Assembly (NCBI GenBank): GCA_004794655.1
Contig: SMMW01000622.1
Location: 12,838,501 to 12,902,500 of the forward strand
Source: Marisa cornuarietis
Taxonomy: Eukaryota; Mollusca; Gastropoda; Architaenioglossa; Ampullariidae
Length of the DNA stretch: 64,000 nucleotides
Reading direction: 5' to 3'
The position numbers and the translations under genes were made by a program. The notes under the pieces are model-generated. The model had not been told where the DNA came from, made no database searches, and saw only the letters and a program-made list of their open reading frames with translations. Shown piece after piece: positions 1 to 11,960 of this stretch (positions are counted from its first letter, which is position 1; every line of letters starts with the position of its first letter).

Positions 1-178
1 TTCGCAAACATCGGTTCTTATAGGCAGGTTTTGAAGAAAGAACAGGTTGCAGGAGGCGGCTGGTGTACTTGTCAAAGCTCATGCACATCTTAGCCTCCTG
101 CCGCTGCACCACCTTGTCTCCAGCACGACAATGGCGAAAGATTTGCAAAAAGTCTTCCCTCACAGCTGAGTGTTGTCT
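1..178 (-). CDS. Partial coding exon of unknown gene (runs off window start)
   Basis: On the minus strand a frame stays open for 59 codons from position 178 to the window edge. The other two minus frames contain stops. The exon would start just after an AG at 180-179, preceded by a pyrimidine-rich tract about 25 bases upstream, as at a splice acceptor. The translation is hydrophilic and looks coding. It begins RQHSAVREDF, has FRHCRAGDKVVQRQEAK in the middle, and ends with SSKPAYKNRCLR near base 1. I recognise no domain, signal peptide or membrane segment. The exon starts in phase 0, which matches the phase-0 donor of the candidate first exon at 22961-23029, so both may belong to one minus-strand gene with a very long first intron. 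That link is inference. It could also be an isolated open frame. Confidence 0.5.
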
Positions 179-3100
179 CTGATTACATTTGTTGCCAAGA
201 TGGGGAAGGGACGGGAACTGAGAAGGGGATAAAATGGTGATCCTCCGTGTCAGCACCGATCTGGAAAGGTGTTTCAGTAAAGGAACTTAACCTGGATTAA
301 GCTCACAACAGTCACAATGATGGCGCCGCTTTCACGAGATGGCAGAGAGAAGCAACTGCTTACCCCTCGCTGGTGCCTGTCGGCCTGTAGTTTTCTCCCC
401 CAACAAAGCCAGTGATGTATGAAGGCAGTTTTTTCTTTCCACACTGAGCGTCGCAAAAGAAACTTCACCACCACAATGAAGTAGATGGTAAATTCTATGT
501 ACTGAGTGCAAGAAACTAAAGCGAAACTTTAACCACATATATGCACTTTCCGGTCTTTTTTTTTTTTTTTTTTGGTCTTCAAACACATGGCAAACACCAC
601 AGCCTCTTTATACCTCCACGACGACAATGATGAAAACGACCAGGAAGGCGACACGCGAGCGTTGGCAAAGCCCCCGTACAGTAAGAGTCTGTGGTCTGCT
701 CTACGTCAGACGCTCTTTCACAGCGCAAAAAAAAAACAAAACGGGAAAAAAACGCGGCGCGGCGCTCAGGAAAGGTGTTACATTCCAACAATGGATTACA
801 TTTCACACCACAAAATGGTGCGTAGGGTTGGGGTGGAATGTGAAGAGGAAAGCAGAGGAAAAGGGGTGAGAAAAAAAAAAAAGCGCGTACGCGTATCCAA
901 CGACAGATGTCCTCCCCCCCCCCAACCTTTCTGGTATCACAGGAGAGAGAGAGAGGAAAAAAACTATACAAAGCCACGGCGGTAAAATCCACTTGCAACA
1001 CAACCTTGGGTTAGGTGGGGTGTTAAAAAAAATACGTCTCCAGATGCAGTAGAACGGATGCTTCACACACACTATCGCACTGTCGCACTGGTTAATACTT
1101 ACCTGTCTAGCTCTTCTTAACATTTTGTTACCTCCATCGCTTACTTGACACGATCTGCTGTTACTACACATTCTGTCGCCTACTTCAACATAGGCGCTCA
1201 CGTTCAGCAATTAGCAAAAAATCCGTTATTTTGTTATCGCTCGTGTGAGAGCATGCTCTAGCTCATGTTAACCAGCACAGACAGCCCTCCACAACGCTCA
1301 AGAAAAGCTGCAGGCGGACTAACATGTCTAGCCCCTCGCTCCGTTTCTCCTGGAAATTAATGCCTGCAAGTCCAGGCCTACACAAAAATTCGCCTCTGCA
1401 TGGTGCTCGAACCAGTAACAAGCACCTCACTGCCTGCACAGTCCCCCGGCTACCTGCAACAAACCCGGAGAACTAAAGCTCCGCTGTCAACCTTCAAACG
1501 CCGCGACGAGCGTTCTTGAAATAGCTGACCAATTTTTTTTTATTTTCGCATTAATTTAGGACCAGGGAAAACGCGTGCCAACTCCAAGTCTCTTATAGTT
1601 CTTTTCTCTTTTTAATCTTATGATTCTGTGAGGACGCGCTAACGTGGATTGTGATATTTTGTTGTTCACGAGGAACAGGTCTTGCAAGTCCAAGAGTGAT
1701 GGAGTGAGCCCTGCCCGACGAACTAGAGCCCCGGTGACAGGAACTGTAAATCCCTGAAACGGTCCGTGACTGCCCCTACCTGCCCCCACCTCACACTCCC
1801 AAAGATGAGGGAGAAAAGATAACTGGGTGTGTGCGGTCTACTTCGTACGTAGCGTTCGTCAGTCTCTGGCTTGAGTGCAAGAAGAGTTGACAAAAGACAG
1901 GAAAAGAAATCGTTATGCATGCAGACTTCAGGGAAAAGAAATGAAATTGTTGAGGGTCAGTGCGTTTGACCTGCATTTAGACAAAAAACCGAAACTAAGA
2001 AAAAGAAGCTCGAACATCCACATCCACATCCACGCGCACCAGCAGCTGTGACTATTATTCTTCACACAAGCAAGCACAGGCTGAAGGAGAGAGGAGACCA
2101 AAATGAAAGAAAGAAAGAGTTGTCGACACATTCATTTGCGGCGACGACTGCCCATGCCAACGTGTGCCAAGTGGTCGCTGAAGTTCAGGTCTGGTCGATT
2201 CCATCGAGTACATACGATGTCTTATGGGCAGGTCTGGCAAGTGTCAGCGCTTTTCCCTGAGGGACTGGGACTTCCAGGGTGGTAGTGAGCGCATATTAGT
2301 GAAATTTAGCACACCAGGGAGAAAGATGTGAAACATTTCATCCACTCTGGTCATTGGTCACTTCCTTGGTACTTTCATCTTGTTACTTCCGGTGTTAGCA
2401 TACAAACCGTTTGGAATATCGTTTTTTTTCATGAATCTTAATCTCGATGCCATCTGCCCAGGGAATCCTTAATAAAAGTTATTAGGAAGTGTTTGAAGTT
2501 TTGAATCTGTCCAGCTGCACCTATTGCTACGTCCACATCGTCCCTCTGCACGTTTGTTGGAACTTTTTAAATCTCACCCACAACAAACTGGTGTCTACAT
2601 GATCCATACCACCACCATTCATGACGTGTAGCGATCCCGATGAAAATGGACCTTATTCACGTGTGGCTCTTCTGGTTTTCCACAACGAAGCTTCGTGGGC
2701 CTCATACTGCTGTGTACCATTCTGTTAATATGATGACAGATACGATATGGTGACCGACCGTCGGTTGGTTCCTTTTGCTTAAAGAGGTAGGGGAGGGTTG
2801 CATGTGATAAAAATCTTTGAAAGCTTTAAATTATAAAATGGGAAGATAAAGATACAATATTTCAATGTAGCTGTCATTTAATTTTTTTAAATCACCAGAC
2901 TACAGTGCATTATAAGTTTGTTTTTCGTTGTGACCTTTGGTATCAAACCTACAGTTCTGTGGGCTGGGGGAGTCGTTGCAGAAGACCATTATCTAATATT
3001 TTTTTTGTTATTATTAGACAACTAACCATAGTGTACAGGAAGAAAAATAAAATGTCAAAAGAACACTTTTCTTTTATTTGTATTTTATGACTGTACATAA

Positions 3101-3489
3101 CAACATGCTCCAGCCTCCAACGTATTTTCACATTTTCATGTTCAAAGTTTAAAAATATTTCTCTAACAATTATAACATTCTGGCATATATTATCAACGTT
3201 AATCAAATAAGTAAGGTTGCCACTGGTAGTTAAATAATGGTACTATCTTATTATGTCTTTCTACATAGCTCCAATAAGAATATATGAATACAAGATATAG
3301 ATGCTTCTAATCCATATCTGCTTATGGTAAAATTTACTATCACGGTTTCAGATCCATGAAAGTATCATTGTAATAGTCAAATAAAGGCAAAGTGAATTAT
3401 TTGTCAGTGATAGAATCTTAAGTCCTACGAGTGAAAAAGTCCGGGAATAAATTTTGCCTACCCTCGCTTTGAAAATCTGTTGTTTCAAT
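179..3489. other. Unassigned intronic or intergenic DNA
   Basis: No gene or clear mobile element was recognised here. The stretch has a poly-T run near 557-573, several purine runs, and a short CCACAT hexamer repeat near 2018-2034. Open frames of up to 140 codons occur on both strands near 570-1210 but have no recognisable protein features and overlap each other. Confidence 0.5.
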
Positions 3490-3683
3490 GACAATGGCAA
3501 TGACAAACTTTATTAGTCCCCATTGGGGAATTTAAACATGGGAAGGTACTCAGTTACAATATATGAATAGCTACACAACAAGTAATGAAAAAATAAGCAA
3601 GTGGTAAAAAAGGTGTGAAAATATATGAGCAAGTGACAATCTTTAAAAAAAACTACATCTAGACCATTCAAATGCACACAAAC

Positions 3684-3687
<4 letters not shown>

Positions 3688-3739
<52 letters not shown>

Positions 3740-3761
3740 GCGCGCACACACACACACACCT
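3688..3761. repeat. (CA)n-(CG)4-(CA)n microsatellite
   Basis: A run of CA dinucleotides is broken in the middle by CGCGCGCG at about 3737-3744. Alternating purine-pyrimidine DNA of this kind can adopt the Z form. It lies inside the 3' part of the minus-strand LINE remnant and creates spurious CVCVCV open frames. Confidence 0.98.
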
Positions 3762-4243
3762 CTGACAATTCATCTGTGATTAAGCAGCTGGATTGCAGAT
3801 GGCACAAACGATTTAAGGTGCCTATTGTTTCTACATACAGGCATAGCATAGCGTTTACCTGAAATTAACTACTAATACAAATTCTCCTTTTAGTACATAA
3901 TCAGGTATTGATAAAATCAGGGAAGCTTTCCTATTTGTTGATCTCAAAAAGAACCTAAATCCCTGTGTTTTATACCAGTTATCTTTCAGCAGATGTTGAC
4001 AATATTGTTCAACTATTTCTGTCATGGACTGACAGACTGCAGAACCAGCATACAAATGAAAAAGAAGACTCTCAAGAAATGACTGGTAGAAACGGCCCAA
4101 GATTGCTTTGATAATTGAAAAACTATTTAGCTGATGCAGAAGGTCAAGGTACATTCTTTGCTGGCCACATTTAACAATATATTCAGTGATTATAGTCCAT
4201 TTGAGCTGGCAATCAAAAACAGTGCCTAGGTACCTGAAGGAGT

Positions 4244-4834
4244 GACCTTCATTCACTGGATAAGTGTCTCTCATTCGTTGCCTCTTTGCTCTATCATAAG
4301 AGTGACCAATCGTAACAAACCCTAAAAACGAAGGGCTATGTTTTTATATTATAAAATTGTCGAAAAATCTAAATGCGTTTTCTATAAACAAACAGAATAC
4401 ATTTTCGGTTTTCTGTCAAAATGACGGATATTCCTAACGTTGAAGAAATTTTAGAAGTGAGTAATTAAGCTTTTCTGTCATCAGAACCTTGTTAAAGAAG
4501 ATTGATTGCAAAATAAACAGTATTTTCTGTAAAATGTATTCTGTTTGTTTATAGAAAACGCATTTAGATTTTTCGACAATTTTATAATATAAAAACATAG
4601 TCACGACAGATGCTATTGACTTGTTTTACAACTAACAATTAAAAAAAAACAGTTATTGTTTTTGATTTTTTGGAAACAATTGTATACATTGTTTTGTTAC
4701 GAAAACAAAATATCTACTTTAAGAATTTATCTAAGGTATGCAAACAAAGAACCGGAAACACGAGGCCTGTCTCAAAGAAAGCCGAGACTTACACCGGACA
4801 TGAACCTGAGCCGCTTATCCAGTAATGAAGGTCC
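4244..4834. mobile_element. Insertion with short terminal inverted repeats inside the LINE
   Basis: About 20 bases at 4244-4264 (GACCTTCATTCACTGGATAA) recur inverted at 4814-4833 with one base missing. The LINE coding frame breaks at these points: the upstream part ends in VIHSKPVETM and the downstream part resumes with HSFRYLG. The simplest reading is a roughly 590-bp DNA element inserted into the LINE. No transposase frame is visible inside. A clear target-site duplication could not be assigned by eye. Confidence 0.6.
4336..4600. repeat. Perfect 70-bp inverted repeat with 125-bp spacer (MITE-like)
   Basis: Bases 4336-4405 and 4531-4600 are exact reverse complements over 70 bases. The spacer 4406-4530 contains a start codon followed by 11 codons (MTDIPNVEEILE), then GTGAGT. 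After 28 bases comes ATCAG, then an in-frame continuation to TGA and an AATAAA hexamer. This looks like a drastically shortened gene held between long terminal repeats, as in a non-autonomous DNA transposon. It sits inside the larger insertion 4244-4834. Confidence 0.85.
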
Positions 4835-5163
4835 ATGGTTTCAACAGGTTTACTATGTATCACACTGGTAGCAACAATATCATCTTAGATTCTCCTGGAG
4901 TCTATGTTCATTTCTTTAGTTTTATTTATGTTTAACTCCAGAAAGTTCTCATCAGAAAACTTAATGAGGTAGCTATTCTCCTCTGTACTTCTGCAGCTGT
5001 CAGTGTCCATGATGAGCAACAGGGGTGATAGACAACAGCCTATTGGGGACTCGGTGCTTGTAACAACAATATCAAAATAATGGTTATTTACACAAACCCT
5101 CTGCTGTATGCAAGTCAAAAAAATCCAGTATCCACAAAACCAGTTCACCCATTCACACTTCAC

Positions 5164-7540
5164 TCACGAGGACAATGAAGTGAAGGAGTTTTACGAGCAG
5201 CTAGACAAGGTTATAAAGCAACACCGAAAAGGACATCCTCGTTGTACTCGGTGACTGAAACGCCAAGGTCGGCCCAGACGCCTACCAGCAATCGGCAGGA
5301 AAATGGGTGGGTAAGTTTGGCCTTGGTGAGACCAACGACGGGAGCCTCAGACTCCTAGAGTTCGCACGGAGCCATCGACTAACCTTAGCTAATACCCTAC
5401 ATCCAACAAGAAAAGTACGGCAACATGGCACTCGCCAGATGGATTGGTCCATAACGAAATCGACTTCATCCTGCTGCCTAGACACTTCAAATCCAGCATC
5501 AACAATGCCAATAGGAGGACGTATCCATGGGTACCCTGACCTTGTCCTAACGAGCCTGAAGCTGCAGCTGAGGATGAGGCGCCGCTCAAACACCCCCCCA
5601 CCCCAAATTATCTTTGATTTGGAGAATCCGCAAGACCCAAACGTTGTTGAAAACTTTAAGGACATACAACTGGAGGTATATTCGATGACTGAATACGGGG
5701 GACTGTGATGTAGACGCCCTTGCGGAAAACATCAAAAGAGATGTTACCGTCAACAGGCCAGGAAGTGCTAGAGCGTCAAAAGAAGAAACAACCCTGAATC
5801 ACGAACGACATCTTAAATCTCTGTGACCAAAGAAGTCCCATGAAAAGAGAAAATAAAAGCAAACCCGAAGAAACTTTCAAGTACAAAGTGAATTGTGCCA
5901 TAAGAAAGGAGCAGCTCTGGAGAACTGGATCGATGGTCAATGCCGGATCATAGAGGAGGGAATGGCACTACAAGAAGGTATACAAACTACTTAAGACCCT
6001 CACCAAGTCAGCTCAACACAAAACCTCAGTCATCAAAGACAGCAATAGTTACATTCTCACAGCACTGCTGTACTAAACCGATGGACTGAATATTGCAAAG
6101 ACCTGTATAGCTTCCAGCTCAAGACAGACGCTAACATCGTTTAAAACAACTAGACTAGAACCAGCAAACCTGCAAACTTACCAATACTATGGGAAGAGGT
6201 CGAAAGAGCGGTACGCAGTCTAAATGGAGGAAAGTCATCTAGCATTGACAATGTCCCAGATGGTGCTCAAGCAAGGTGGTGATGAAACAAATGCTCTCAC
6301 TTCTCTGTGGCAAAGAGTCTGATCCAAGGAATGACCAAAAGAATGGATGCATTCAGCAGTCATAACCCTTCCAAAAACAGAAAACAGTGCCAGAACTACA
6401 AAACAATAAGCCTTATCAGCCACCCAAGTAATGTCGTGCTAAGAATAACATTGGCATTACTGCTGAGAAACTGCTAACAGAAGAACAAGGTGGCTTCAGA
6501 TCAGGCAGGACCACAGCTGAGCAGATTTTTAACTGCCGTATCCTGATAGAGTAGCATTTTTAGCATCAGCGAGACCTCTACACAACTTCACAGACTTTAA
6601 AAAGACGTTTGACAGAGTTTGGCATGTGATGCAAAACTTTAACATAGAAAAGGGCCTAGTAAAAGTCATCAAAACGGTGTATAAGACCTCAACAAACACA
6701 GCTCTGCTGAAAAACCAAATAAGAGCTTTATTTCACACGACAGCAGGCGTCCGTCAAGGGTACCCCCTATCGCCTGTGCTCTTCAACATTTTTTTCTGGA
6801 AAACATTACGCTTGAAACCTTCCACAAACATCAGACTTACATTTTCATCGGTTGAAGGCCGATTTGTAACTTACGCTTTGCAGAAGACATCGACTTTGGA
6901 ATCAGGCACTAACAAGAACTGCAAGACCTTGCCAAGAGACTGAAAGACAATTCTAACCCATGTGGAATAGAGACCAGCATTGACAAGACTAAGCTACTGG
7001 CGAGGCCAAGCAGATATCTACATGAATGGAGCACGACTCGACAGTTCTAAGTACTTGGGAGTCACCCTCTCCAAGGACGGCAGCTCCACGACAGATATCC
7101 ACATCAGGATCGCAACAGCAACAGCGGCAATGGCTAGGCTAGACAGGTTGTTTCAGATCTCGTCCAGAGAACATAAAACCAACGACTTTGTACAAAGCAT
7201 GATCTCCACACTCGCAGGACATCAGAAACCCCTAATTGCAACAGTCAAGTGGCGTAAGCTGGTCTGGTTTGGTCATATGACCCGGCTGGACACTTTGTGG
7301 AAGACTTTCTTCAAGGTATCTCGGAGGGCTGTCGACGCCGTGCCGGGTGGTGGCCAGAGGAAGAACTTGCTTACGGACGTCAAAGACTGGACTGGTCGTC
7401 CTGTGCAGGAAGTACTATCGCCCAAGGCAAGCGTGAGTGGCGAGCCTTGTCAGCTGCCGAGTCTATGCATGTGACCCCCCCCCCCGCCACTTCCCAACAG
7501 TCGGTACCAATCAAGGAACGAATAAATGACTTTTAAAAAA
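5164..7540 (+). mobile_element. LINE pseudogene (RTE-like, endonuclease-reverse transcriptase)
   Basis: Plus-strand remnants follow the order of an endonuclease/reverse-transcriptase polyprotein. An APE-type endonuclease part lies at about 5170-5690: FYEQL, then GKFGLGETNDGSLRLLEFA near 5307, then a TWHSPDG-type segment in a shifted frame. Connector sequence is followed by a reverse transcriptase at 6480-6900 with GGFRSGRTTAEQIF, then RQGYPLSPVLFNI from 6752. The active-site segment FADD reads FAED at 6877-6888. The C-terminal part at 6980-7520 has YLGVTLSKDG and LVWFGHMTRLDTL. Many stops and frameshifts mean it cannot work. It abuts the opposing LINE at 5163 and ends near GAATAAATGACTTTT. 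Invertebrate gene models derived from such elements are often labelled craniofacial development protein 2-like. Confidence 0.85.
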
Positions 7541-9828
7541 GAATGATTAGTATGAGCATTACAAACAAGTTCCACTGGCATCATGTTACCATCTGCAAAA
7601 CGGTGTCATGAACAGAACTTGCACGCGAAGCAACTATCCAGTATAAGTTTAATAATAGTTTTTTTTAGTCTTAAAGTTCTTCTTTAAATGTGGGAACGGG
7701 AAACGAATTCCAACTCTAGTATTGCGGACATTTTGATATTTAGGTCAGCGCCAAAATGTTTCAGTAGCCACTTCAGCAGCCAACTAGGGCTTGTTCTGGT
7801 TTCAGGATGTTGCTTGCGTGAATAAGATTCACAGGGCGGCCTGATAGAGCAAAAGTAAAAACGCTCGTTTGTCACCATGACAGTGAGAATCAAAGATCCG
7901 CGCTTGAGATCTCATCTCGGGACGCACACACTTCTCCCTAGATATAACACCTGTTGAGGGGCTTTGTGTCAAAGGGTTGTCGCCGGGCAGTAGGCAGTTT
8001 CTTCCGCCATTCATCGCCCCATCCCCTCCCCACTCCACCTTGTCCCCACACAACAGTCTCACATCATTTCAAATTTCAAAAGGCGGGGGGTCTAAAGGCA
8101 ACTCGGACCTTCTCGTTCTCCGCTCGCCTCGCGCTGCATGTCACGTGACTTCTATTTCTATCCTTGGCGGTCGGAGGTGAAGGTGGCAGGTAAACAGAAT
8201 GTTCCATTCTTCTTTTTTTTGTGGCGGCAAGATGAGTGTGTTGGGGAGAGGGAGGGGTGCATGCTGGGGGTGGGGGGAAATATAGAGTGCGTGAAATCAA
8301 AACCGAAGCAAATGTAGTTAACGCCTTCTCCTTATCCAGAACCGTATGTCTTACGACGCGGATTTGTTGCTCTTACCTTTACCCGTCAGCCACAAATGGA
8401 GGCAGATATTTTATCCCTAATGTTCATTCTTCATGTGATTTTTCTTTAACAATCTTTTCTTTACAAACATAACTGTAAGTGCCGGTATTTAATGTACTTT
8501 ACATACCCAGGCCAAAACGTCCATCCCCGTCCCCCCTTCCCCTAAAAAAGCATCGAAATTTATGAACAACAACGAGGGTCTATCTTTGACATTGGTGTCC
8601 TATGACAACATCCAATTAGCGTTCAGCTATTAGTGCCGTGCGCAAACAAACAAATGGGGTGAGGGAGCGTATGTGGGGGGCTTAGATTATAGCATCCTTT
8701 CACTGTTAGCGTCTTCTACGAGCTTCTTCGATTTCAGCTTCATTAACACGAAGAGCGATTTGAGTTAAATAGAAGATCTGAGTCGCATTTACGGCTGTCT
8801 GCTCTTGCCATAGTACTAATTTAAGGTAGTGGGTAGTAGAAACAAAACAAAACGATGAAAGCGAAGAGTGATTTAGTCTGCTTGATGCGTGAGAGTCCTG
8901 CACGGTCTGCATGTGTCTGGGCCCTCCGTCTGCGCTGGCGGAGAAAACCTTTCTTTCTGATTGAGGAGCATTACACAGAAGGGGTGGAGCCTTTAGAGAG
9001 AATGAAGTCGTTTCCACTCATTTGAACCAAAGATGCACAGTAACTAACGCATGAACAACATATGATTAGTCAGCACATTTATAAGCCTAATTTAATAATT
9101 ACATGGACTTTTAATAAATAACACCTTTAAGACGATGGTTATTTCTTTGTTTTCCACAATATATTTTTATGTACTTAGATGATATTGGACAGACTCCTCT
9201 TAATGCTAGGAAAATTATGTTTCCCTCTTAGTGTGTTGCGGTGGAGGGGGGGGGTAAAGGGGCAGCAAGGCTGGTCATAAAAAACTATAATAAAGGTATT
9301 ATTTCTCATTTGTTTCTTTATATATCACGGTGAAATTTAAAGGTAGTAAGCAAAACATCCCAATCCACTTTTTTTCTGTCGCTACTAGGGTTCGTTCCTG
9401 TAAAAACAAAATATTTTGAGACAGTTTTGTAAATATTTATTAACGTATGTCTTGTCATATTTTCTCTAAGCCTGGAGCTTACACTGTAAGGGGTTGTTCT
9501 GTTCGTCGCTTGTATGCTTTCACTGACTGTCATACCCATGATGCAATATTGGCATCTAGCTGATTAAATATTGGTAAGTTATCTTAAATCCTAATACGAA
9601 ACGTTGACCGCACACCACTGAGCTTGTTGTCAGCGCGAATTACTTGCTTCCTATCGCTTGCAACCACAATTTTCGTCTATCGAGTTTTTCGGCATATTAT
9701 AGGGAGAGCAGCTAATACTAATAACTTTTCTCCAGCCTGTTGAGAGCTTATAATAGTGATTTTTTTCCACCCATCTCTTTATGTTCGTATGTCTCTGTAA
9801 AGACAACTGAGGGGCTAACACACTGAAA
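7541..9828. other. Unassigned DNA
   Basis: Nothing recognisable was found. The stretch has purine-rich and G-rich runs near 8220-8290 and 9240-9260, and scattered open frames under 105 codons without protein character. Confidence 0.5.
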
Positions 9829-10094
9829 AGCGGATGGCCGAGTGGTTAGAGCGCTGGCGTCCGAACCGAGAGCGCGCTGGTTCAATTCCCGATAAGCACA
9901 GCATACTTCCCCCAGTCGACCCAGCTGACGGGAATGGGTACCTGACTCCATAGAGGGTTGGGGAAGGTAAGGCAGCGAGGGAGAGGAGATTGGCACCACC
10001 CTCATGTAAAAGCTGGCCCCGAGAAAAGTGGGGTCTCTAACACCTCACTCCCCCACGACCTGAAAAGGTTATGGGATGACCTTTACTTTTTTTT
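9829..10094 (+). mobile_element. tRNA-derived SINE
   Basis: The head resembles a tRNA gene with RNA polymerase III promoter boxes. Box A TGGCCGAGTGG is at 9835-9845 and box B GGTTCAATTCC at 9879-9889, spaced as in a tRNA. There is no proper acceptor stem. A non-tRNA body follows, ending near ATGGGATGACCTTTAC and a run of T. This is the structure of a SINE, not a functional tRNA gene. Parts of the body (GGGAAGGT, and the GTCATGGG-type tail) resemble the minus-strand copy at 31940-32200. Confidence 0.75.
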
Positions 10095-11960
10095 TAACAC
10101 ACTGACCCCTCTTCCGTTTTAACCACCAGCGAGTGTGTACTGCGCATGCCCTGAATAACTGACGAAATATCCTCATCACTAGCCCCTCTTTGCGCCGATT
10201 TACAGGCGGAATTCCATCTAAACCTGCAGGTCAATTACTTAGTGCCACACAAAAACGCCATCCAAGAACCGTCTTTCACGTAGTGCAGCCATTCTCAACC
10301 CTTTATTTTCGCCCAGCAGGAGCCCTTCAAATAATGTCTCGGAGTTTGTTTTTTTTTTACATCTTCAGCTCCGAGTTAGTAGAGGTAATCAGGAAACTGT
10401 AATTTATTGTACATGTATTAAGCACTAAGTTTTGTTGAAGCGATTGCTGTGTTTATATCAAGCTGTTTGCAACAGACGAGTCACAAAGAAGCTGAATGGT
10501 TTAGCCAGCCAGTTCCTGTAAAACCCATCGATGGCGTAGTTTTCGCGGTAAACATGGACATGTTAGTTGATGCCGCTGTGCAATGAAATTAAACCCTATT
10601 GTCATTATCTAACGTTATCGGGATTGCTCCAATGCCAGGAGAATCGCTGTCCTGTGGATCGCGATGCTAAGAACAAAGAAACGAAAATCATGGGCTTTAG
10701 GATCTGCATATAACCACGAACCAGTGATCGGCAAGAAGTGAACTAACTGTCAATCTTGGTACATTAACGTAAAAGCGGATTGATAAAACGGCTTTCTTTC
10801 TGTTTTATTTCTTTGTTGTCTCTTTTCATGATCTGGCATAAAAGAACCATAAATATGAGTCGATTTTTCCACTTCCTCTTTCAACTAAGAACAAAAAATT
10901 TGGAAAAGAGTCTGCATTTTCTATTTTTGATTGAAGACAGAAAAAATTCTGTTCAAGAAAAAGCGACTCTCGTTATGTACTGCATCACAGTCTTTAAATG
11001 CATGTCATCTACAGTGATGGTCAATAATCCTAGACACGGTAAATACTCCATGACGATGGACGATGGCGAGCCTTTCCGGGTAACGTTCAATCCACCGAGC
11101 TGCTCGCACCCGGGAGCAAGCAGGTGTAATTTGCACGACAGTTCAGAAGCAGACCTTTCCAAAGACATGCTTCAGTGTAAAACCTGCCTGACTCCTCCGT
11201 CATCCCCAGAGACTGCACACTGCACAATGAGTTAATCACACTATAAAAACTTTATTCTCTTACCTCGAGGCTTCCCCATGTTTGCGTCCCCTGACGATAA
11301 ACAACGTCAGGTCATGTCCGTAAGGATAGCAGGCCACTCGTTCCGATTCCCCTAACCCTTCCCCACTCCCCCCCGACTGAAACACCATGTGGCGGTGCAG
11401 TTAAAGCCTAGAGCCGCGCGTGCGCCTACCACACGACTCCAGTCATCGCTGTGTCGTCCTTACAAAAGGACGTCAGACGCCAGCAATAACACTGAGCTCT
11501 TCAGAGCGGGATAATCGCATTGTTCATGCCGCAAGTTTAAGTTTTTCTGACATGAAAGGTGCCCCGAAAGGTCCCTTTACTCCGAACAATTTTCAGACCC
11601 CTTTTTGATTCTGTGTTACGGCGGTGCAAACCCTCGTGTAAGCCAGCTGCCACACCCCTGCTGCATCTGACGAAATAATAATAATAAAAGCAAATCCCAC
11701 AAACAAACTCTTGTCTTGTCACTCGCGTCAACCTCACGGAGCAGCTGCAACAAGAAAGCCTCTACAGATCACCTCAAAAAAGGGGTGTGAAGCAGAGTAA
11801 GAGAAAGCAGCCTTGAAGCGTCACGATTAAAAAAAATGAAACATCAAAGCCATGTACAAAATTAGTGTGAGTCGGTTTAGCAGCAGGCAACAGAGGAGCT
11901 TTCACCGCTCGACAAGAGGTTGTCTGCTACTTATCGAAACCTTCCTTTCCCACCCCACTC
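10095..11960. other. Unassigned DNA with a 151-codon open frame
   Basis: The plus-strand frame 10780-11235 is open for 151 codons. Its second half (VNNPRHGKYSMTMDDGEPF onward) looks hydrophilic, but I recognise no domain, and a frame of this length is expected by chance in 64 kb. Not called as a gene. Confidence 0.4.

Larger units (their letters stand above)
3490..5163 (-). mobile_element. LINE remnant (CR1/Rex-type), RT C-terminal half and 3' end, interrupted
   Basis: This is a minus-strand non-LTR retrotransposon fragment. At 5163-4885 the translation contains QQRVCVNNHYFDIVVTSTES, then CCLSPLL and the NINKTKEM segment that follows the catalytic region in these reverse transcriptases. At 4274-3855 it resumes with RYLGTVFDCQLKW and continues with IIKAILGRFYQSFLESLLF and RKASLILSIPDYVL, typical of the C-terminal part. 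The 3' end is marked by a GGGACTAATAAAGT-type sequence at about 3525-3505 and a short CAATGG/CAATGA tail at 3490-3504. The catalytic aspartate segment is absent or disrupted and stops are present, so it is dead. An insertion at 4244-4834 splits the reading frame. The CR1/Rex assignment is by resemblance. Confidence 0.8.

Noticed and set aside
3513..3849. Open frames coding for CVCVCV runs
   Set aside because: They are the translation of the CA/CG microsatellite, not a protein.
9829..9905. Functional tRNA gene
   Set aside because: Box A and box B are present, but the acceptor stem does not pair and a SINE body follows.
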